Positions 54,720-62,984 of a stretch of 64,000 bases of DNA are shown one piece after another (position 1 is the stretch's first letter; each line of letters begins with the position of its first letter). This DNA is from Gloeomargaritales cyanobacterium VI4D9 (GTDB lineage: Bacteria; Cyanobacteriota; Cyanobacteriia; Gloeomargaritales; Gloeomargaritaceae): the NCBI GenBank assembly GCA_927797885.1, contig OV696605.1, positions 595,157 to 659,156 on the forward strand. The letters are read 5' to 3'. A program made the translations under genes and the position numbers. The notes under the pieces were generated by a model. That model was given only the letters and a program-made list of their open reading frames with translations, searched no databases and was not told the DNA's origin.

Positions 54720-55514
54720 CTAAATCTTTTCCGTCCACAGGGGCATGGTTGCCAACCCCGGCGCAAACACATCCGCCCCATACCCCACCCCCAACAGGGT
54801 CAAGCCCCGTGCCGGAGCCGCATAGGTCACCTCCTGCCTGCGTTCCTCCCGCCAAAGGGTGGTAAATTCCGCCACCGACCAATTGCCCCGCCCCACCTCC
54901 ACCAGCAGACCCACCAGCAGACGCATCATGCCATACAAAAACGCATTCGCCTGCACCTCGATATACACCCAAGCCTCCTGTCGCCAACAGCGCACCGCCT
55001 GCACCTCCACCCAGGAGTGATCCCGCCCGGAATTACTGCGGTGAAATGCCCCCAAATGGTGCCGCCCCAACAGGGGTTCCAGAGCCGCCTGCATCACCTG
55101 CACATCCAGGGGAGCGTAGTAATAATGCCAGCAAAAGGGAGCCGTAAATAGGTTATTGATCCGGTCAGTGTACAGACAATAGCGATACCTACGCCAGCGG
55201 GCAGAAAAGCGAGCGTGCCAATTTTCCGGTACCGAAACACTTTGCCGTACCAACACATCCGGGGGCAATCGTCCATTCAAAATCACCGCCCAGCGGTCTG
55301 GGGGTATGAACGCAGGCGCATCAAAATGGGCAACCTGACCAGCGGCGTGTACCCCCGTATCCGTCCGCCCCGCCCCCGTCACCGACACCGGCTGTCCCAC
55401 CACCGTCCCAATCGCCTCCTCCAGCACCCCCTGCACCGTGCGCTGACCCGGTTGGGACTGCCAGCCATGAAACCCCGTCCCTACATACTGCACCAGCAGG
55501 GCGATCCGGGGCAA
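54720..55514 (-). CDS. truA: tRNA pseudouridine synthase A
   Basis: Makes pseudouridine at positions 38-40 of the tRNA anticodon arm. The 264-residue product has the catalytic Asp52 in GAGRTDTGVHA, the YRYCLYTD block and the C-terminal GMMRLLVGLLVEVGRG segment. It follows rplQ with a 3-base gap and is last in the ribosomal operon here. Confidence 0.95.
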   Translation of the reverse strand: MPRIALLVQYVGTGFHGWQSQPGQRTVQGVLEEAIGTVVGQPVSVTGAGRTDTGVHAAGQVAHFDAPAFIPPDRWAVILNGRLPPDVLVRQSVSVPENWHARFSARWRRYRYCLYTDRINNLFTAPFCWHYYYAPLDVQVMQAALEPLLGRHHLGAFHRSNSGRDHSWVEVQAVRCWRQEAWVYIEVQANAFLYGMMRLLVGLLVEVGRGNWSVAEFTTLWREERRQEVTYAAPARGLTLLGVGYGADVFAPGLATMPLWTEKI

Positions 55515-55517
55515 ACC

Positions 55518-55868
55518 CTAAACCAACTCAATAATCGCCATCTCCGCCGCATCCCCCCGGCGGGGCACCGTGCGGATAATCCGTGTATAGCCCCCCGGTC
55601 GAGACCCATACCGTTCCGGGGCTTCCGCAAACAGGGCGTGTACCAGCTTTTTATCGTAAATATACCCCAGGGCTTGCCGCCGTGCCGCCAAGGAACCCTC
55701 CTTCGCCAGGGTAATCATGTGATCCACCTCCGCCCGAATCGCCTTCGCCCGTGCCCTGGTGGTGGTAATCCGCCCATACCGCAGTAACGCCGTGGTCAAG
55801 GTTCGCAGTAATGCTTTCCGTTGGTCAGCCGGTTTGCTCAACCGGGGAATCCGTCGCCCGTGCCGCAT
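55518..55868 (-). CDS. rplQ: 50S ribosomal protein L17
   Basis: A 116-residue large-subunit protein near the peptide exit. Family blocks [45 protein letters not shown] and [22 protein letters not shown] are intact. The start at 55868 has a near-perfect AAAGGAGG eight bases upstream; the frame is open further, overlapping rpoA, without use. Between rpoA and truA, the normal order. Confidence 0.97.
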   Translation of the reverse strand: MRHGRRIPRLSKPADQRKALLRTLTTALLRYGRITTTRARAKAIRAEVDHMITLAKEGSLAARRQALGYIYDKKLVHALFAEAPERYGSRPGGYTRIIRTVPRRGDAAEMAIIELV

Positions 55869-55908
55869 GGTTAGTCCTCCTTTCGCCTGTTCCCTATTAT
55901 TTACTTCC

Positions 55909-56841
55909 CTACGCTTTTTCCTTGGGCAAAACAATCCCCAACCGCACCTGGAGCGCCTCGATCACCTCCTCCGCCGACTTCTGACCGAAGTTTTTGATCT
56001 CCAGCAGTTCTTCCTGGCTGTAGTTGAGCAAATCCGCCACACTGTGAATCTGCGCCCGTTTGAGACAGTTGTATGCCCGCACCGACAACTGCAATTCCTC
56101 AATCGGCACCTGGCTCACCTTATCATCCTCGGAAGCCATACCATTGTCCGCCGGTTCCAAGCCGACAATGCTCCGCAGGGGAGAAAACAACTCCACCAGG
56201 GTGTGCGCCGCCTGACTCACCGCCTCCTTGGGACTGAGACTCCCATCCGTCGTCACCTCCAAAATCAACCGATCCTGAAGCATCCCCTCTTCGCTCCGCA
56301 CCTCCTCCACCTGCCAACTCACCTGGCGCACCGGCATAAACACCGCATCAATCTGGAGAAAATCAATTGCGGTGCCATCCTCCTGACTCCGATCCAGCAA
56401 CCGATAGCCCCGCCCCCGCTCCACATAAAACTCAAACTCCAGGGTATGCCCCTCGCTGAGGGTGGCGATGTACTGGGTCGGATGCACCACCTCCACATCC
56501 GCTGGTAATTTCAAATGCCCCGCCGTGATAATCATCGGACCTTGCACCCGCTCCAACCGTCCCAATTGCCGTTCCGCCGTATGGCTACGCAGGACAATTT
56601 CCTTAAGATTTAGTAACAATTCCAGCACATCCTCCCGCACCCCCGGCACGGTGGCAAACTCATGGTTGACCCCCTCGATGTGCACCGCCGTGATCGCCGC
56701 CCCTTCCAAGTCCCCCAGCAAAACCCGCCGCAGGGCATTCCCCACCGTGATCCCCTGACCTTGGTGCAACGGCTCCAGGACAAATCGCCCGTACTGTTGT
56801 TGCCCCGAGGTTTCCACGACCTCTACCTTAAACTGCGCCAT
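55909..56841 (-). CDS. rpoA: RNA polymerase alpha subunit
   Basis: The 310-residue alpha subunit that seeds polymerase assembly and contacts activators and promoter UP elements. The N-terminal dimerisation domain has [24 protein letters not shown]; the C-terminal domain (about 235-310) has the helix-hairpin-helix [20 protein letters not shown]. The start at 56841 has GGGAGG five to six bases upstream. Confidence 0.97.
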   Translation of the reverse strand: MAQFKVEVVETSGQQQYGRFVLEPLHQGQGITVGNALRRVLLGDLEGAAITAVHIEGVNHEFATVPGVREDVLELLLNLKEIVLRSHTAERQLGRLERVQGPMIITAGHLKLPADVEVVHPTQYIATLSEGHTLEFEFYVERGRGYRLLDRSQEDGTAIDFLQIDAVFMPVRQVSWQVEEVRSEEGMLQDRLILEVTTDGSLSPKEAVSQAAHTLVELFSPLRSIVGLEPADNGMASEDDKVSQVPIEELQLSVRAYNCLKRAQIHSVADLLNYSQEELLEIKNFGQKSAEEVIEALQVRLGIVLPKEKA

Positions 56842-56866
56842 AGTACCTCCCATTGGCTCACCAAAC

Positions 56867-57256
56867 CTACACCCGCCGCCGCTTCGGAGGACGACAGCCA
56901 TTGTGGGGAATCGGGGTCACATCCCGGATCAGGGTGATCTCCAACCCCGCCGCCTGCAATGCCCGAATCGCCGTTTCCCGCCCGGAACCTGGTCCAGAGA
57001 CCAACACCTCTACCTGGCGCATCCCCTGCTCCATCGCCTGCCTCGCCGCATTCTCACTCGCCATCTGGGCGGCAAAGGGCGTGCCCTTCTTGGCTCCCTT
57101 AAACCCACTCGCCCCCGCTGAGGACCAGGAAATCACCTCCCCCTTGGGGTCGCTAATGGTGACGATGGTGTTATTAAACGTGGACTGGATGTGCGCCACC
57201 CCGTTGGGAATGTTTTTCTTCTGCTTGCGGGGACCTCCCTTCTTCTGCGGTGCCAT
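56867..57256 (-). CDS. rpsK: 30S ribosomal protein S11
   Basis: A 129-residue small-subunit protein on the platform near the mRNA exit. Blocks [37 protein letters not shown] and the C-terminal [16 protein letters not shown] are intact. It is in the normal position between rpsM and rpoA. Confidence 0.97.
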   Translation of the reverse strand: MAPQKKGGPRKQKKNIPNGVAHIQSTFNNTIVTISDPKGEVISWSSAGASGFKGAKKGTPFAAQMASENAARQAMEQGMRQVEVLVSGPGSGRETAIRALQAAGLEITLIRDVTPIPHNGCRPPKRRRV

Positions 57257-57309
57257 AGCCTACACTCCCAAAAACAGTACAAACATGGATGCTGACCCCC
57301 AAATGAAAC

Positions 57310-57690
57310 CTATTTCCCAGGTGCCTTTTTCTTCCCCGCCACCGTCTTGCGGGCACCCTTGCGGGTACGGGCGTTGGTGCGTGTCCTTTGCCCCCGCACC
57401 GGCAAACCCACCCGATGGCGACGACCCCGATAACAGCCGATGTCCATCAGCCGTTTGATATTCATCCCCTCCACCCGGCGTAGGTCCCCCTCCACCTGGT
57501 AATTCTGTTCGATGTACTCCCGTAGGGCGGCGATCTGCTGGTCATTCAAATCCCGCACCCGGGTGTCCGGGTCAATCCCCGTAGCCGCCAAAATTTCCTG
57601 GGAACGGGTCAACCCAATCCCATAAATGTAGGTCAGCGAAACTTCCACCCGTTTCTCACGGGGCAAATCCACCCCTGAAATCCGTGCCAA
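57310..57690 (-). CDS. rpsM: 30S ribosomal protein S13
   Basis: A 126-residue protein of the 30S head, which contacts the P-site tRNA and L5. Recognised by [25 protein letters not shown] and the C-terminal [22 protein letters not shown]. It sits between rpmJ and rpsK. Confidence 0.97.
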   Translation of the reverse strand: MARISGVDLPREKRVEVSLTYIYGIGLTRSQEILAATGIDPDTRVRDLNDQQIAALREYIEQNYQVEGDLRRVEGMNIKRLMDIGCYRGRRHRVGLPVRGQRTRTNARTRKGARKTVAGKKKAPGK

Positions 57691-57716
57691 GGCACACCTC
57701 GCAATAGATAAACCGG

Positions 57717-57830
57717 TTAACCCTGCCGTTGCTTATGTTTCGGGTTCATGCAGATCACCATCACCCGCCCCTTGCGGCGAATAATGCGGCATTTCTCGCA
57801 CATCCGGCGAACCGAAGCCCGTACCTTCAT
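57717..57830 (-). CDS. rpmJ: 50S ribosomal protein L36
   Basis: A 37-residue zinc-ribbon protein ([20 protein letters not shown], then [17 protein letters not shown]). The CEKC pair, the later Cys and the His supply four zinc ligands, so this is the C-plus, zinc-binding form. It lies between infA and rpsM in the usual order. Confidence 0.97.
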   Translation of the reverse strand: MKVRASVRRMCEKCRIIRRKGRVMVICMNPKHKQRQG

Positions 57831-57895
57831 GACCCCTTACCTAAAAGTCACAGCAAAAATATAATACTACCGGCAACCCGGGTGCGTGTCAAGGG

Positions 57896-58120
57896 CTATT
57901 TTTTCTTCAACCGGAAGGTGATCCGCCCTTTGGTCAGGTCGTAGGGGGTGAGTTCCACCTTGACCCGGTCGCCCGGCAAAATTTTGATGTAATTGCGGCG
58001 AATCTTGCCGGAAATGTGCGCTAAGACGTTGAAGCCGTTGTCCAAATCCACCCGGAACATGGCGTTGGGCAGGGAATCGGTGACGGTGCCTTCCATCTCA
58101 ATCAGGTCTTGCTTAGACAA
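57896..58120 (-). CDS. infA: Translation initiation factor IF-1
   Basis: A 74-residue OB-fold protein that occupies the A site during initiation. Blocks [22 protein letters not shown] and [23 protein letters not shown] are intact. It lies between adk and rpmJ as usual. Confidence 0.97.
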   Translation of the reverse strand: MSKQDLIEMEGTVTDSLPNAMFRVDLDNGFNVLAHISGKIRRNYIKILPGDRVKVELTPYDLTKGRITFRLKKK

Positions 58121-58171
58121 GCGGTGCCTCCTAGAATGCCAATTGTAGTAATCGTACCTACTCCTAGCTTA

Positions 58172-58735
58172 TCAGGTCGCCGCCAAATGGGCTTGAATTT
58201 GCTGGGTCACCTGGGGAATGGGTTGGGTGCCATCAATGCGAATCACCCGCTCGCCGTAAAAATCCAGCAGGGGTTGGGTTTTGCTGTAGTATTCCTGGAG
58301 CCGGTTTTGGATCACCTCCGGGGTATCATCGGCACGGTTTTGCTCCTGCGCCCGTTGTAACAGGCGTGCCACCAGCATTTCCTCCGGCACATCCAGATTG
58401 AGAATGGCATCGCAGGGTTGGTGCAAATTCGCCAGCAATTCATCCAGAGCAGTCGCCTGGGGCACGGTGCGGGGAAACCCATCCAATATCCAGCCCGCCT
58501 GGGCATCCGGTGCCGTCAACCGTTCTTCCATCACCCGGATCACCACCGCATCGGGAACCAATTTGCCCGCATCGCTGTAGCTTTTCACCTCCAACCCCAG
58601 GGGTGTCCCCCGGCGGATGTGATCCCGAAATATATCCCCCGGTGCCAAGCGGGGCACCGACCAGGTTTGCGCCAGCACTTCCCCCTGGGTACCTTTACCG
58701 GAACCGGGGGCACCCATCAAAATCACCCGTGGCAT
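58172..58735 (-). CDS. adk: Adenylate kinase
   Basis: Interconverts ATP and AMP with two ADP. The 187-residue short form has the P-loop GAPGSGKGTQ near residue 8, the GDIFRDHIRRGTPLG lid region start and GWILDGFPRTVPQA. There is no zinc-finger lid. The start at 58735 has GAGGA about eight bases upstream. It is normally directly downstream of secY, but here 1.4 kb of unrelated DNA separates them. Confidence 0.96.
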   Translation of the reverse strand: MPRVILMGAPGSGKGTQGEVLAQTWSVPRLAPGDIFRDHIRRGTPLGLEVKSYSDAGKLVPDAVVIRVMEERLTAPDAQAGWILDGFPRTVPQATALDELLANLHQPCDAILNLDVPEEMLVARLLQRAQEQNRADDTPEVIQNRLQEYYSKTQPLLDFYGERVIRIDGTQPIPQVTQQIQAHLAAT

Positions 58736-58812
58736 GAACAAAATCCTCAAATGTGAGCTAAAGTTCCACTGTACTATTGAGTGGTTATGGTTGCGTCACT
58801 CCTGCCCAACGG

Positions 58813-59029
58813 TTAATTGAGTTTACGTGACGCATGGGCAAGCGTTGCTTTCAAATCATCCATTTCTAGATCAGGCAGTTCCTCTAAAATCTGTTCGGAG
58901 CTAAGACCTGCTACCAACAAATCTAAAACATCAGATACTCTAAGTCTCACTAATTCTCATCCCACGAATATACGGGCGACCAGCACACTGTTTGGGGTTT
59001 ATTGTGATTCGTTCAATCAGCTTTGACAT
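58813..59029 (-). pseudogene. DUF433 antitoxin broken by a 10-bp tandem duplication
   Basis: Reading from 59029: SKLIERITINPKQCAGRPYI, RGMRI, then a frameshift and RVSDVLDLLVAGLSSEQILE, ELPDLEMDDLKATLAHASRK. The break is at TGAGAATTAG directly followed by TGAGACTTAG, a 10-bp repeat with one change (58940-58959). Removing one copy gives MRIRVSDVLDLL, the expected DUF433 sequence. DUF433 antitoxins usually pair with a PIN-like DUF5615 toxin; there is none adjacent. A pseudogene unless translation restarts at GTG. Confidence 0.85.
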
Positions 59030-59057
59030 AGGAGGCAACCTCCATAAAATTAACGTC

Positions 59058-59160
59058 TATAGCAATCCTATCAATGAGAATGAAACAGGGGTCACAGGGA
59101 CACCGCCCCCGTCTTGGGTTCTAGGAAATTTCTGTTCGTTAATCAAATCGGATTGCTATA
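59058..59160 (-). repeat. family A repeat, short form
   Basis: 103 bases bounded by TATAGCAATCCTATC and CGGATTGCTATA, with the core GGGGTCACAGGGACACCGCCCCCG. It lies between the DUF433 pseudogene and the AbrB-like gene and supplies that gene's last five codons and stop. Confidence 0.88.
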
Positions 59161-59361
59161 GATTTCTTCGCGAGCCAAGGGGCGGAAACCTTGAACACGC
59201 AGGGGATGAGCGAGGAGCTGGTCAATGAAATGCCCAGTGGTTTTGGGCATCTGTTCGCCCAGCAAGATGACACGTACACGGTTAGGGAGATTCCTGAGAT
59301 ATTGGCGAGGAATCTCGATGCCACCGTTCTTGATTATGGTTGGGAACTCTATAGCTTGCAT
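59143..59361 (-). CDS. AbrB/VapB-like antitoxin with repeat-derived end
   Basis: A 72-residue protein. MQAIEFPTIIKNGGIEIPRQ and YLRNLPNRVRVILLG form the swapped-hairpin start of this antitoxin class, and the C-terminus FRPLAREEI is also typical. The last codons (YSNPI) and the TGA lie inside the family A repeat at 59058-59160, which inserted at the 3' end. No toxin follows; the next gene downstream is the DUF433 pseudogene. It may be an orphan or may act on a partner elsewhere. Confidence 0.75.
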   Translation of the reverse strand: MQAIEFPTIIKNGGIEIPRQYLRNLPNRVRVILLGEQMPKTTGHFIDQLLAHPLRVQGFRPLAREEIYSNPI

Positions 59362-59483
59362 AATTTACCTCTGCTTTCTGAACAAGACTCTGAACCAATC
59401 GCCGCCCAACGGTTGAACTCACCCGCCTTCAGTGACTTTGGATGATGTGAGCAGTTTAGCATCAGGTCGGGTGCAGTGATTTG

Positions 59484-59681
59484 TTATGTGTTCCTTATTT
59501 GGGAAATTATCTCATCTAATGAAATATCTCTAAATAACTCTTCTCTTTCTTCCGTATAGTTGCCGTAACCTGTAGAAAACTGACTAATAAACCTTAAGGT
59601 ATCAGCAACTCCAACTTCTTTGACAAGAATATGGATTGCTTGTTGGGTTAATTGATACAAGGAAGTTGTCTGAATTGTCAT
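59484..59681 (-). CDS. putative antitoxin partner of the PIN toxin
   Basis: A 65-residue acidic protein, unknown family, with a helical C-terminus (LFRDISLDEIISQIRNT). Its start overlaps the stop of the PIN gene by 4 bases, which suggests a two-gene module with the toxin first. I infer an antitoxin role from this arrangement only. Confidence 0.6.
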   Translation of the reverse strand: MTIQTTSLYQLTQQAIHILVKEVGVADTLRFISQFSTGYGNYTEEREELFRDISLDEIISQIRNT

Positions 59682-60124
59682 AGATTTAACTCCAAAGCAA
59701 GCTCTAAGGGACTCAATACTTTTGTTGGTTCTGTATCAAGAAGTTTTGCCTTTTTTAGAAACCTATCATCACACGTGCAAAAATAGTCTGCTTTCGCTTC
59801 TATTGCAGATGCTAAATGTAGCGAATCCATCGGCTTGACTCCCATATCAACAAATTTCCTTGAGCGATTTTCTACTTGATCACTCAAGTCAATAAATTGA
59901 TCCACCTTTTGCAGTATTTCTAGAATGTAAGACCTTCTCACGGGATTTGTATTCTGGTTTGCTTCAAATAACAGAGACTGAGAGGCAATGAGCTCTAGTT
60001 GCCCTAGTTCCCATAACTTTATTATACCCAAAACTGCTTCTGCTTCCATAGCTATCCTGATCTGGGTTTTAGTATCAAGTGGTCTTTGAAGGCTACAGAG
60101 GTCTAAATAAACTTTCTGCACCAT
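59678..60124 (-). CDS. PIN-domain protein, probable toxin RNase
   Basis: A 148-residue protein with acidic residues spaced as in PIN nucleases: YLDLCSLQRPLD (Asp8), a middle Glu (SLLFEANQN), MDSLHLASAIEA (Asp near 105) and CTCDDRFLKKA (Asp near 120). PIN toxins cleave RNA in a metal-dependent way. It is coupled to the small downstream gene and lies in the islet between secY and adk. Confidence 0.8.
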   Translation of the reverse strand: MVQKVYLDLCSLQRPLDTKTQIRIAMEAEAVLGIIKLWELGQLELIASQSLLFEANQNTNPVRRSYILEILQKVDQFIDLSDQVENRSRKFVDMGVKPMDSLHLASAIEAKADYFCTCDDRFLKKAKLLDTEPTKVLSPLELALELNL

Positions 60125-60173
60125 TTTAGATATGTACTTGTGTTGAGCTACTTAGATTTATTTTTACACATAA

Positions 60174-61478
60174 CTACTGTTTCACCATGCCCTCGTAGCG
60201 TTGGGAAATCACAAAGGTTTGCACCTGCTTGGCGGTATCAATCGCCACCCCCACGATAATCAGCAGGGACGTCGCCCCAAACCCCTGAAACGTCGTCACC
60301 CGGGTGGCACTCTCCACGGCAGTGGGTAAAATGGCTACCAAGCCCAGGAAAATTGCCCCCAAAAAGGTCAACCGATTTAACACCTTTTCCAGATACTCAC
60401 TGGTGGCTTTACCAGGGCGAATGCCGGGAATACTCGAACCCATTTTTTTCAGGTTTTGCGCCACATCCACCGGGTTCATCACCAGACTGGTGTAGAAGTA
60501 GCTAAACATCAAAATTAAACTCAAATAAAACAGCACATACAGCACCGGCGTGGGTCCGGTCGGGGATAAATAAGTTGCCACCTGAATCAACACCGGATTG
60601 GCAGTAAATTGTGCCAAAGAAGCGGGCACCACCAACATCGCCGAAGCAAAAATAATCGGCATCACATTCCCCTGATTCAACCGCAGGGGCAAATAGCTCT
60701 GTTGCTCCCGGTAAAATTTGCGCCCCACCTGGCGACGGGCGGACACAATCGGAATGCGGCGGATGCCCTCTTGCACAAACACAATCCCCACAATCATCGC
60801 CAAAAAGGACAGCAGTAAAATCACCACACTGCCCACATTGCCGCCACTTTTGACCCACTCCACCGTGCGGTTGACCGACACGGGCAGACCCGATACAATC
60901 CCCACAAAAATCAACAGAGAAGCTCCATTGCCAATCCCCCGCTCGGTAATTAATTCGGACAACCATAGGACAAACATGGAACCGGCGGTCAATACCAAAG
61001 CGGTTTTGATCACAAAGAAAGGTCCAAAATTGTAGGCATAGGGGCGCACCCAAGTACTAGCTAAAAGGGTGCTTTGGAGAATTGCCCAACCCAACGCCAC
61101 ATAGCGGGTAATTTGGGAAATTTTCCGGCGACCGGCTTCCCCTTCTTCTTTTTGTAAACGTTCTAAAGCGGGGACGGCGGCGGCTAAAATTTGCAGAATA
61201 ATGGACGCATTAATAAAGGGTAAAATCCCCAGGGCAAAAATCCCCAAGGTGGACAACCCCCCCCCGGCGAAAATGTCCAAAAAACCAATCACCGGATTGC
61301 GGGCGATACTTTCGGCAAAGGCAGCGCGGTCAATCCCCGGCACCGGGATAAAAATCCCCAAGCGAGCTAGGGCGAGAATCCCCAACGTCACCAGAACCCG
61401 TCCCCGTAACCCGGCGGCCTGTGCCATTTGGGCAAAGGTTTCCTGTGCCGTCGGTGTCCGACCCCGTGTCACATCCAT
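60174..61478 (-). CDS. secY: Preprotein translocase subunit SecY
   Basis: The channel subunit for Sec-dependent export and membrane insertion, in plasma and thylakoid membranes. The 434-residue product has ten membrane segments, the signature GLRGRVLVTLGILALARLGIFIP at the start, and the plug-region GALSTLGIFALGI-like segment. It ends KYEGMVKQ-like in the last helix. No ribosomal gene is upstream; the next gene, nadC, is divergent, so secY starts its own transcript here. Confidence 0.97.
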   Translation of the reverse strand: MDVTRGRTPTAQETFAQMAQAAGLRGRVLVTLGILALARLGIFIPVPGIDRAAFAESIARNPVIGFLDIFAGGGLSTLGIFALGILPFINASIILQILAAAVPALERLQKEEGEAGRRKISQITRYVALGWAILQSTLLASTWVRPYAYNFGPFFVIKTALVLTAGSMFVLWLSELITERGIGNGASLLIFVGIVSGLPVSVNRTVEWVKSGGNVGSVVILLLSFLAMIVGIVFVQEGIRRIPIVSARRQVGRKFYREQQSYLPLRLNQGNVMPIIFASAMLVVPASLAQFTANPVLIQVATYLSPTGPTPVLYVLFYLSLILMFSYFYTSLVMNPVDVAQNLKKMGSSIPGIRPGKATSEYLEKVLNRLTFLGAIFLGLVAILPTAVESATRVTTFQGFGATSLLIIVGVAIDTAKQVQTFVISQRYEGMVKQ

Positions 61479-61550
61479 AGTTTTTTTTAATTCCCATGAT
61501 GGCTACTAGGTTAAAATTTTATATGAAAACGGTCAAAGTCGTGGTGGACT

Positions 61551-62420
61551 ATGGTTGCATCTCCTGCGGACTCCCTGGCCGGTCTGCCCTGGTTGTTGCT
61601 GGATGATACCCTCAAGTCCTGGCTGTTGGAGGATTGGGGGCGGGGCGATCAAACCACCCTGGGGTTGGGGGGTCAGCGGTGGGGGCGGGGGACATGGCAG
61701 GCGAAAGCGGCGGGAGTGATTGCCGGTTTGCCCATTGCCACCCGGTTGTTTCACTGGGTGGATGGCGGGGTCAATTTTGCCCCCCAAGTGGCGGAAGGGA
61801 GTCTGGTTCAGCCCGGTCAAATGGTTGCCGAATTGCAGGGGGAAACGGCTTCCCTGTTGATGGGAGAACGGGTGGCGTTGAACATTGTCATGCGGTTGAG
61901 CGGCATTGCCAGTCTGACCCGGCAGTACGTGGACCGGCTCAAGGGCACGGGCGTGCAGGTGGTGGATACCCGCAAGACCACGCCAGGACTCCGGCTTTTG
62001 GAAAAATACGCCATGCGGGTGGGGGGGGGCATCAACCATCGGTTGGGTTTGGACGATGCGGTGCTGGTCAAGGAAAATCACATTGCCGCCGCCGGGGGCA
62101 TTACCCAAGCGGTGCAAGCCATTCGCCAACGGGTTCCCCATCCTTTGGGGTTGGAAATTGAGGTGGAAACCCTGTCCCAAATTCCCGAAGCCCTCGCCTG
62201 CGAACCCCAACGGATTTTGCTGGATAATATGTCCCCGGAATTGTTGACCCAGGCGGTGCAACTCATTCGCGCCACCCATCCCCATATCAAAATTGAAGCC
62301 TCGGGGAATATCACCTTAGAGAATTTGTTAACTGTAGCCGCCACCGGGGTGGATTACATTGCCACCAGTGCCCCGATTACCCAGTCCCGTTGGTTGGATT
62401 TAAGTATGCGGATTGCCTAG
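61551..62420 (+). CDS. nadC: Nicotinate-nucleotide pyrophosphorylase (carboxylating)
   Basis: Quinolinate phosphoribosyltransferase of NAD synthesis. The 289-residue product has the N-terminal domain (EDWGRGDQTT) and the barrel motifs DTRKTTPGLRLLEKYAMRVGGG, NHRLGLDDAVLVKENHI and LEASGNITLEN-like EASGNITLENL, which bind quinolinate and PRPP. Complete. Divergent from secY. Confidence 0.96.
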   Translation: MVASPADSLAGLPWLLLDDTLKSWLLEDWGRGDQTTLGLGGQRWGRGTWQAKAAGVIAGLPIATRLFHWVDGGVNFAPQVAEGSLVQPGQMVAELQGETASLLMGERVALNIVMRLSGIASLTRQYVDRLKGTGVQVVDTRKTTPGLRLLEKYAMRVGGGINHRLGLDDAVLVKENHIAAAGGITQAVQAIRQRVPHPLGLEIEVETLSQIPEALACEPQRILLDNMSPELLTQAVQLIRATHPHIKIEASGNITLENLLTVAATGVDYIATSAPITQSRWLDLSMRIA

Positions 62421-62430
62421 TGGTTTGATC

Positions 62431-62718
62431 ATGGCTATTTTGGCAGAACGATTACTGTTTTTGGGGGTGGGCGGCTTGTTGATCTTCTGGCTCTGGCAAC
62501 GCTACCTCTGGCAACGACAACAGGAGCAATTAGAAACCACTTTTTATGACCTCCTGGAACACCAAAAGGGAAAAATTACCCTGATCCAATTGGTCGCCAA
62601 AAGTCGGATTGATCCGGAAGTTGCCCGGTCATTTCTCAGGGAAAAAGCCCAACTGTTTGGCGCAGTGATTGAGAGCGATCCCCAGGGGCATGATTATTAT
62701 CAATTTCCCCCCATTTGA
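62431..62718 (+). CDS. small membrane-anchored protein with helix-turn-helix-like domain
   Basis: A 95-residue protein. One N-terminal membrane helix (LLFLGVGGLLIFWLWQRYLW) is followed by a Gln/Glu-rich linker and a winged-helix-like segment (ITLIQLVAKSRIDPEVARSFL to FGAVIESDPQG). Such anchored small proteins occur in cyanobacteria without known function. ATG 62431 is preferred over a TTG at 62413. Ten bases after nadC. The stop abuts a family C repeat. Confidence 0.7.
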   Translation: MAILAERLLFLGVGGLLIFWLWQRYLWQRQQEQLETTFYDLLEHQKGKITLIQLVAKSRIDPEVARSFLREKAQLFGAVIESDPQGHDYYQFPPI

Positions 62719-62859
62719 GGGCACCTCTATTGATTTGCACCCATTGAAGGTTATCCCGCTGACATACCTGTACTCATGGCTACGCCACGCAGGCTATCGA
62801 GAACTAAAGCCGGGGGCGATGCCCTTGCGACCTATTTTTAGAATTTTTAGAAGTGCCCG
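62717..62859 (-). repeat. family C repeat, reversed, with a palindromic unit
   Basis: Starts GAGGGCACCTCTATTGATTTG and ends TTTTTAGAAGTGCCC, opposite in direction to the copies at 30466 and 36639. It carries ATGGCTACGCCACGCAGGC (62776-62794) and a GATGCCCTTGCGACC core. It begins in the stop codon of the preceding gene. About 125 bases of unassigned sequence follow before the next gene. Confidence 0.65.
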
Positions 62860-62984
62860 GTCTCCGGGTGCAACCCCCGGGCTGGATTTTTCTGAACCTT
62901 TGCCCGCCAACTCGGTGAGATTGCTATATTGTCAATAGGTTTTGCGTACCTAAAACCAAGTCAAACCCTGGAAACGTTCAGACT

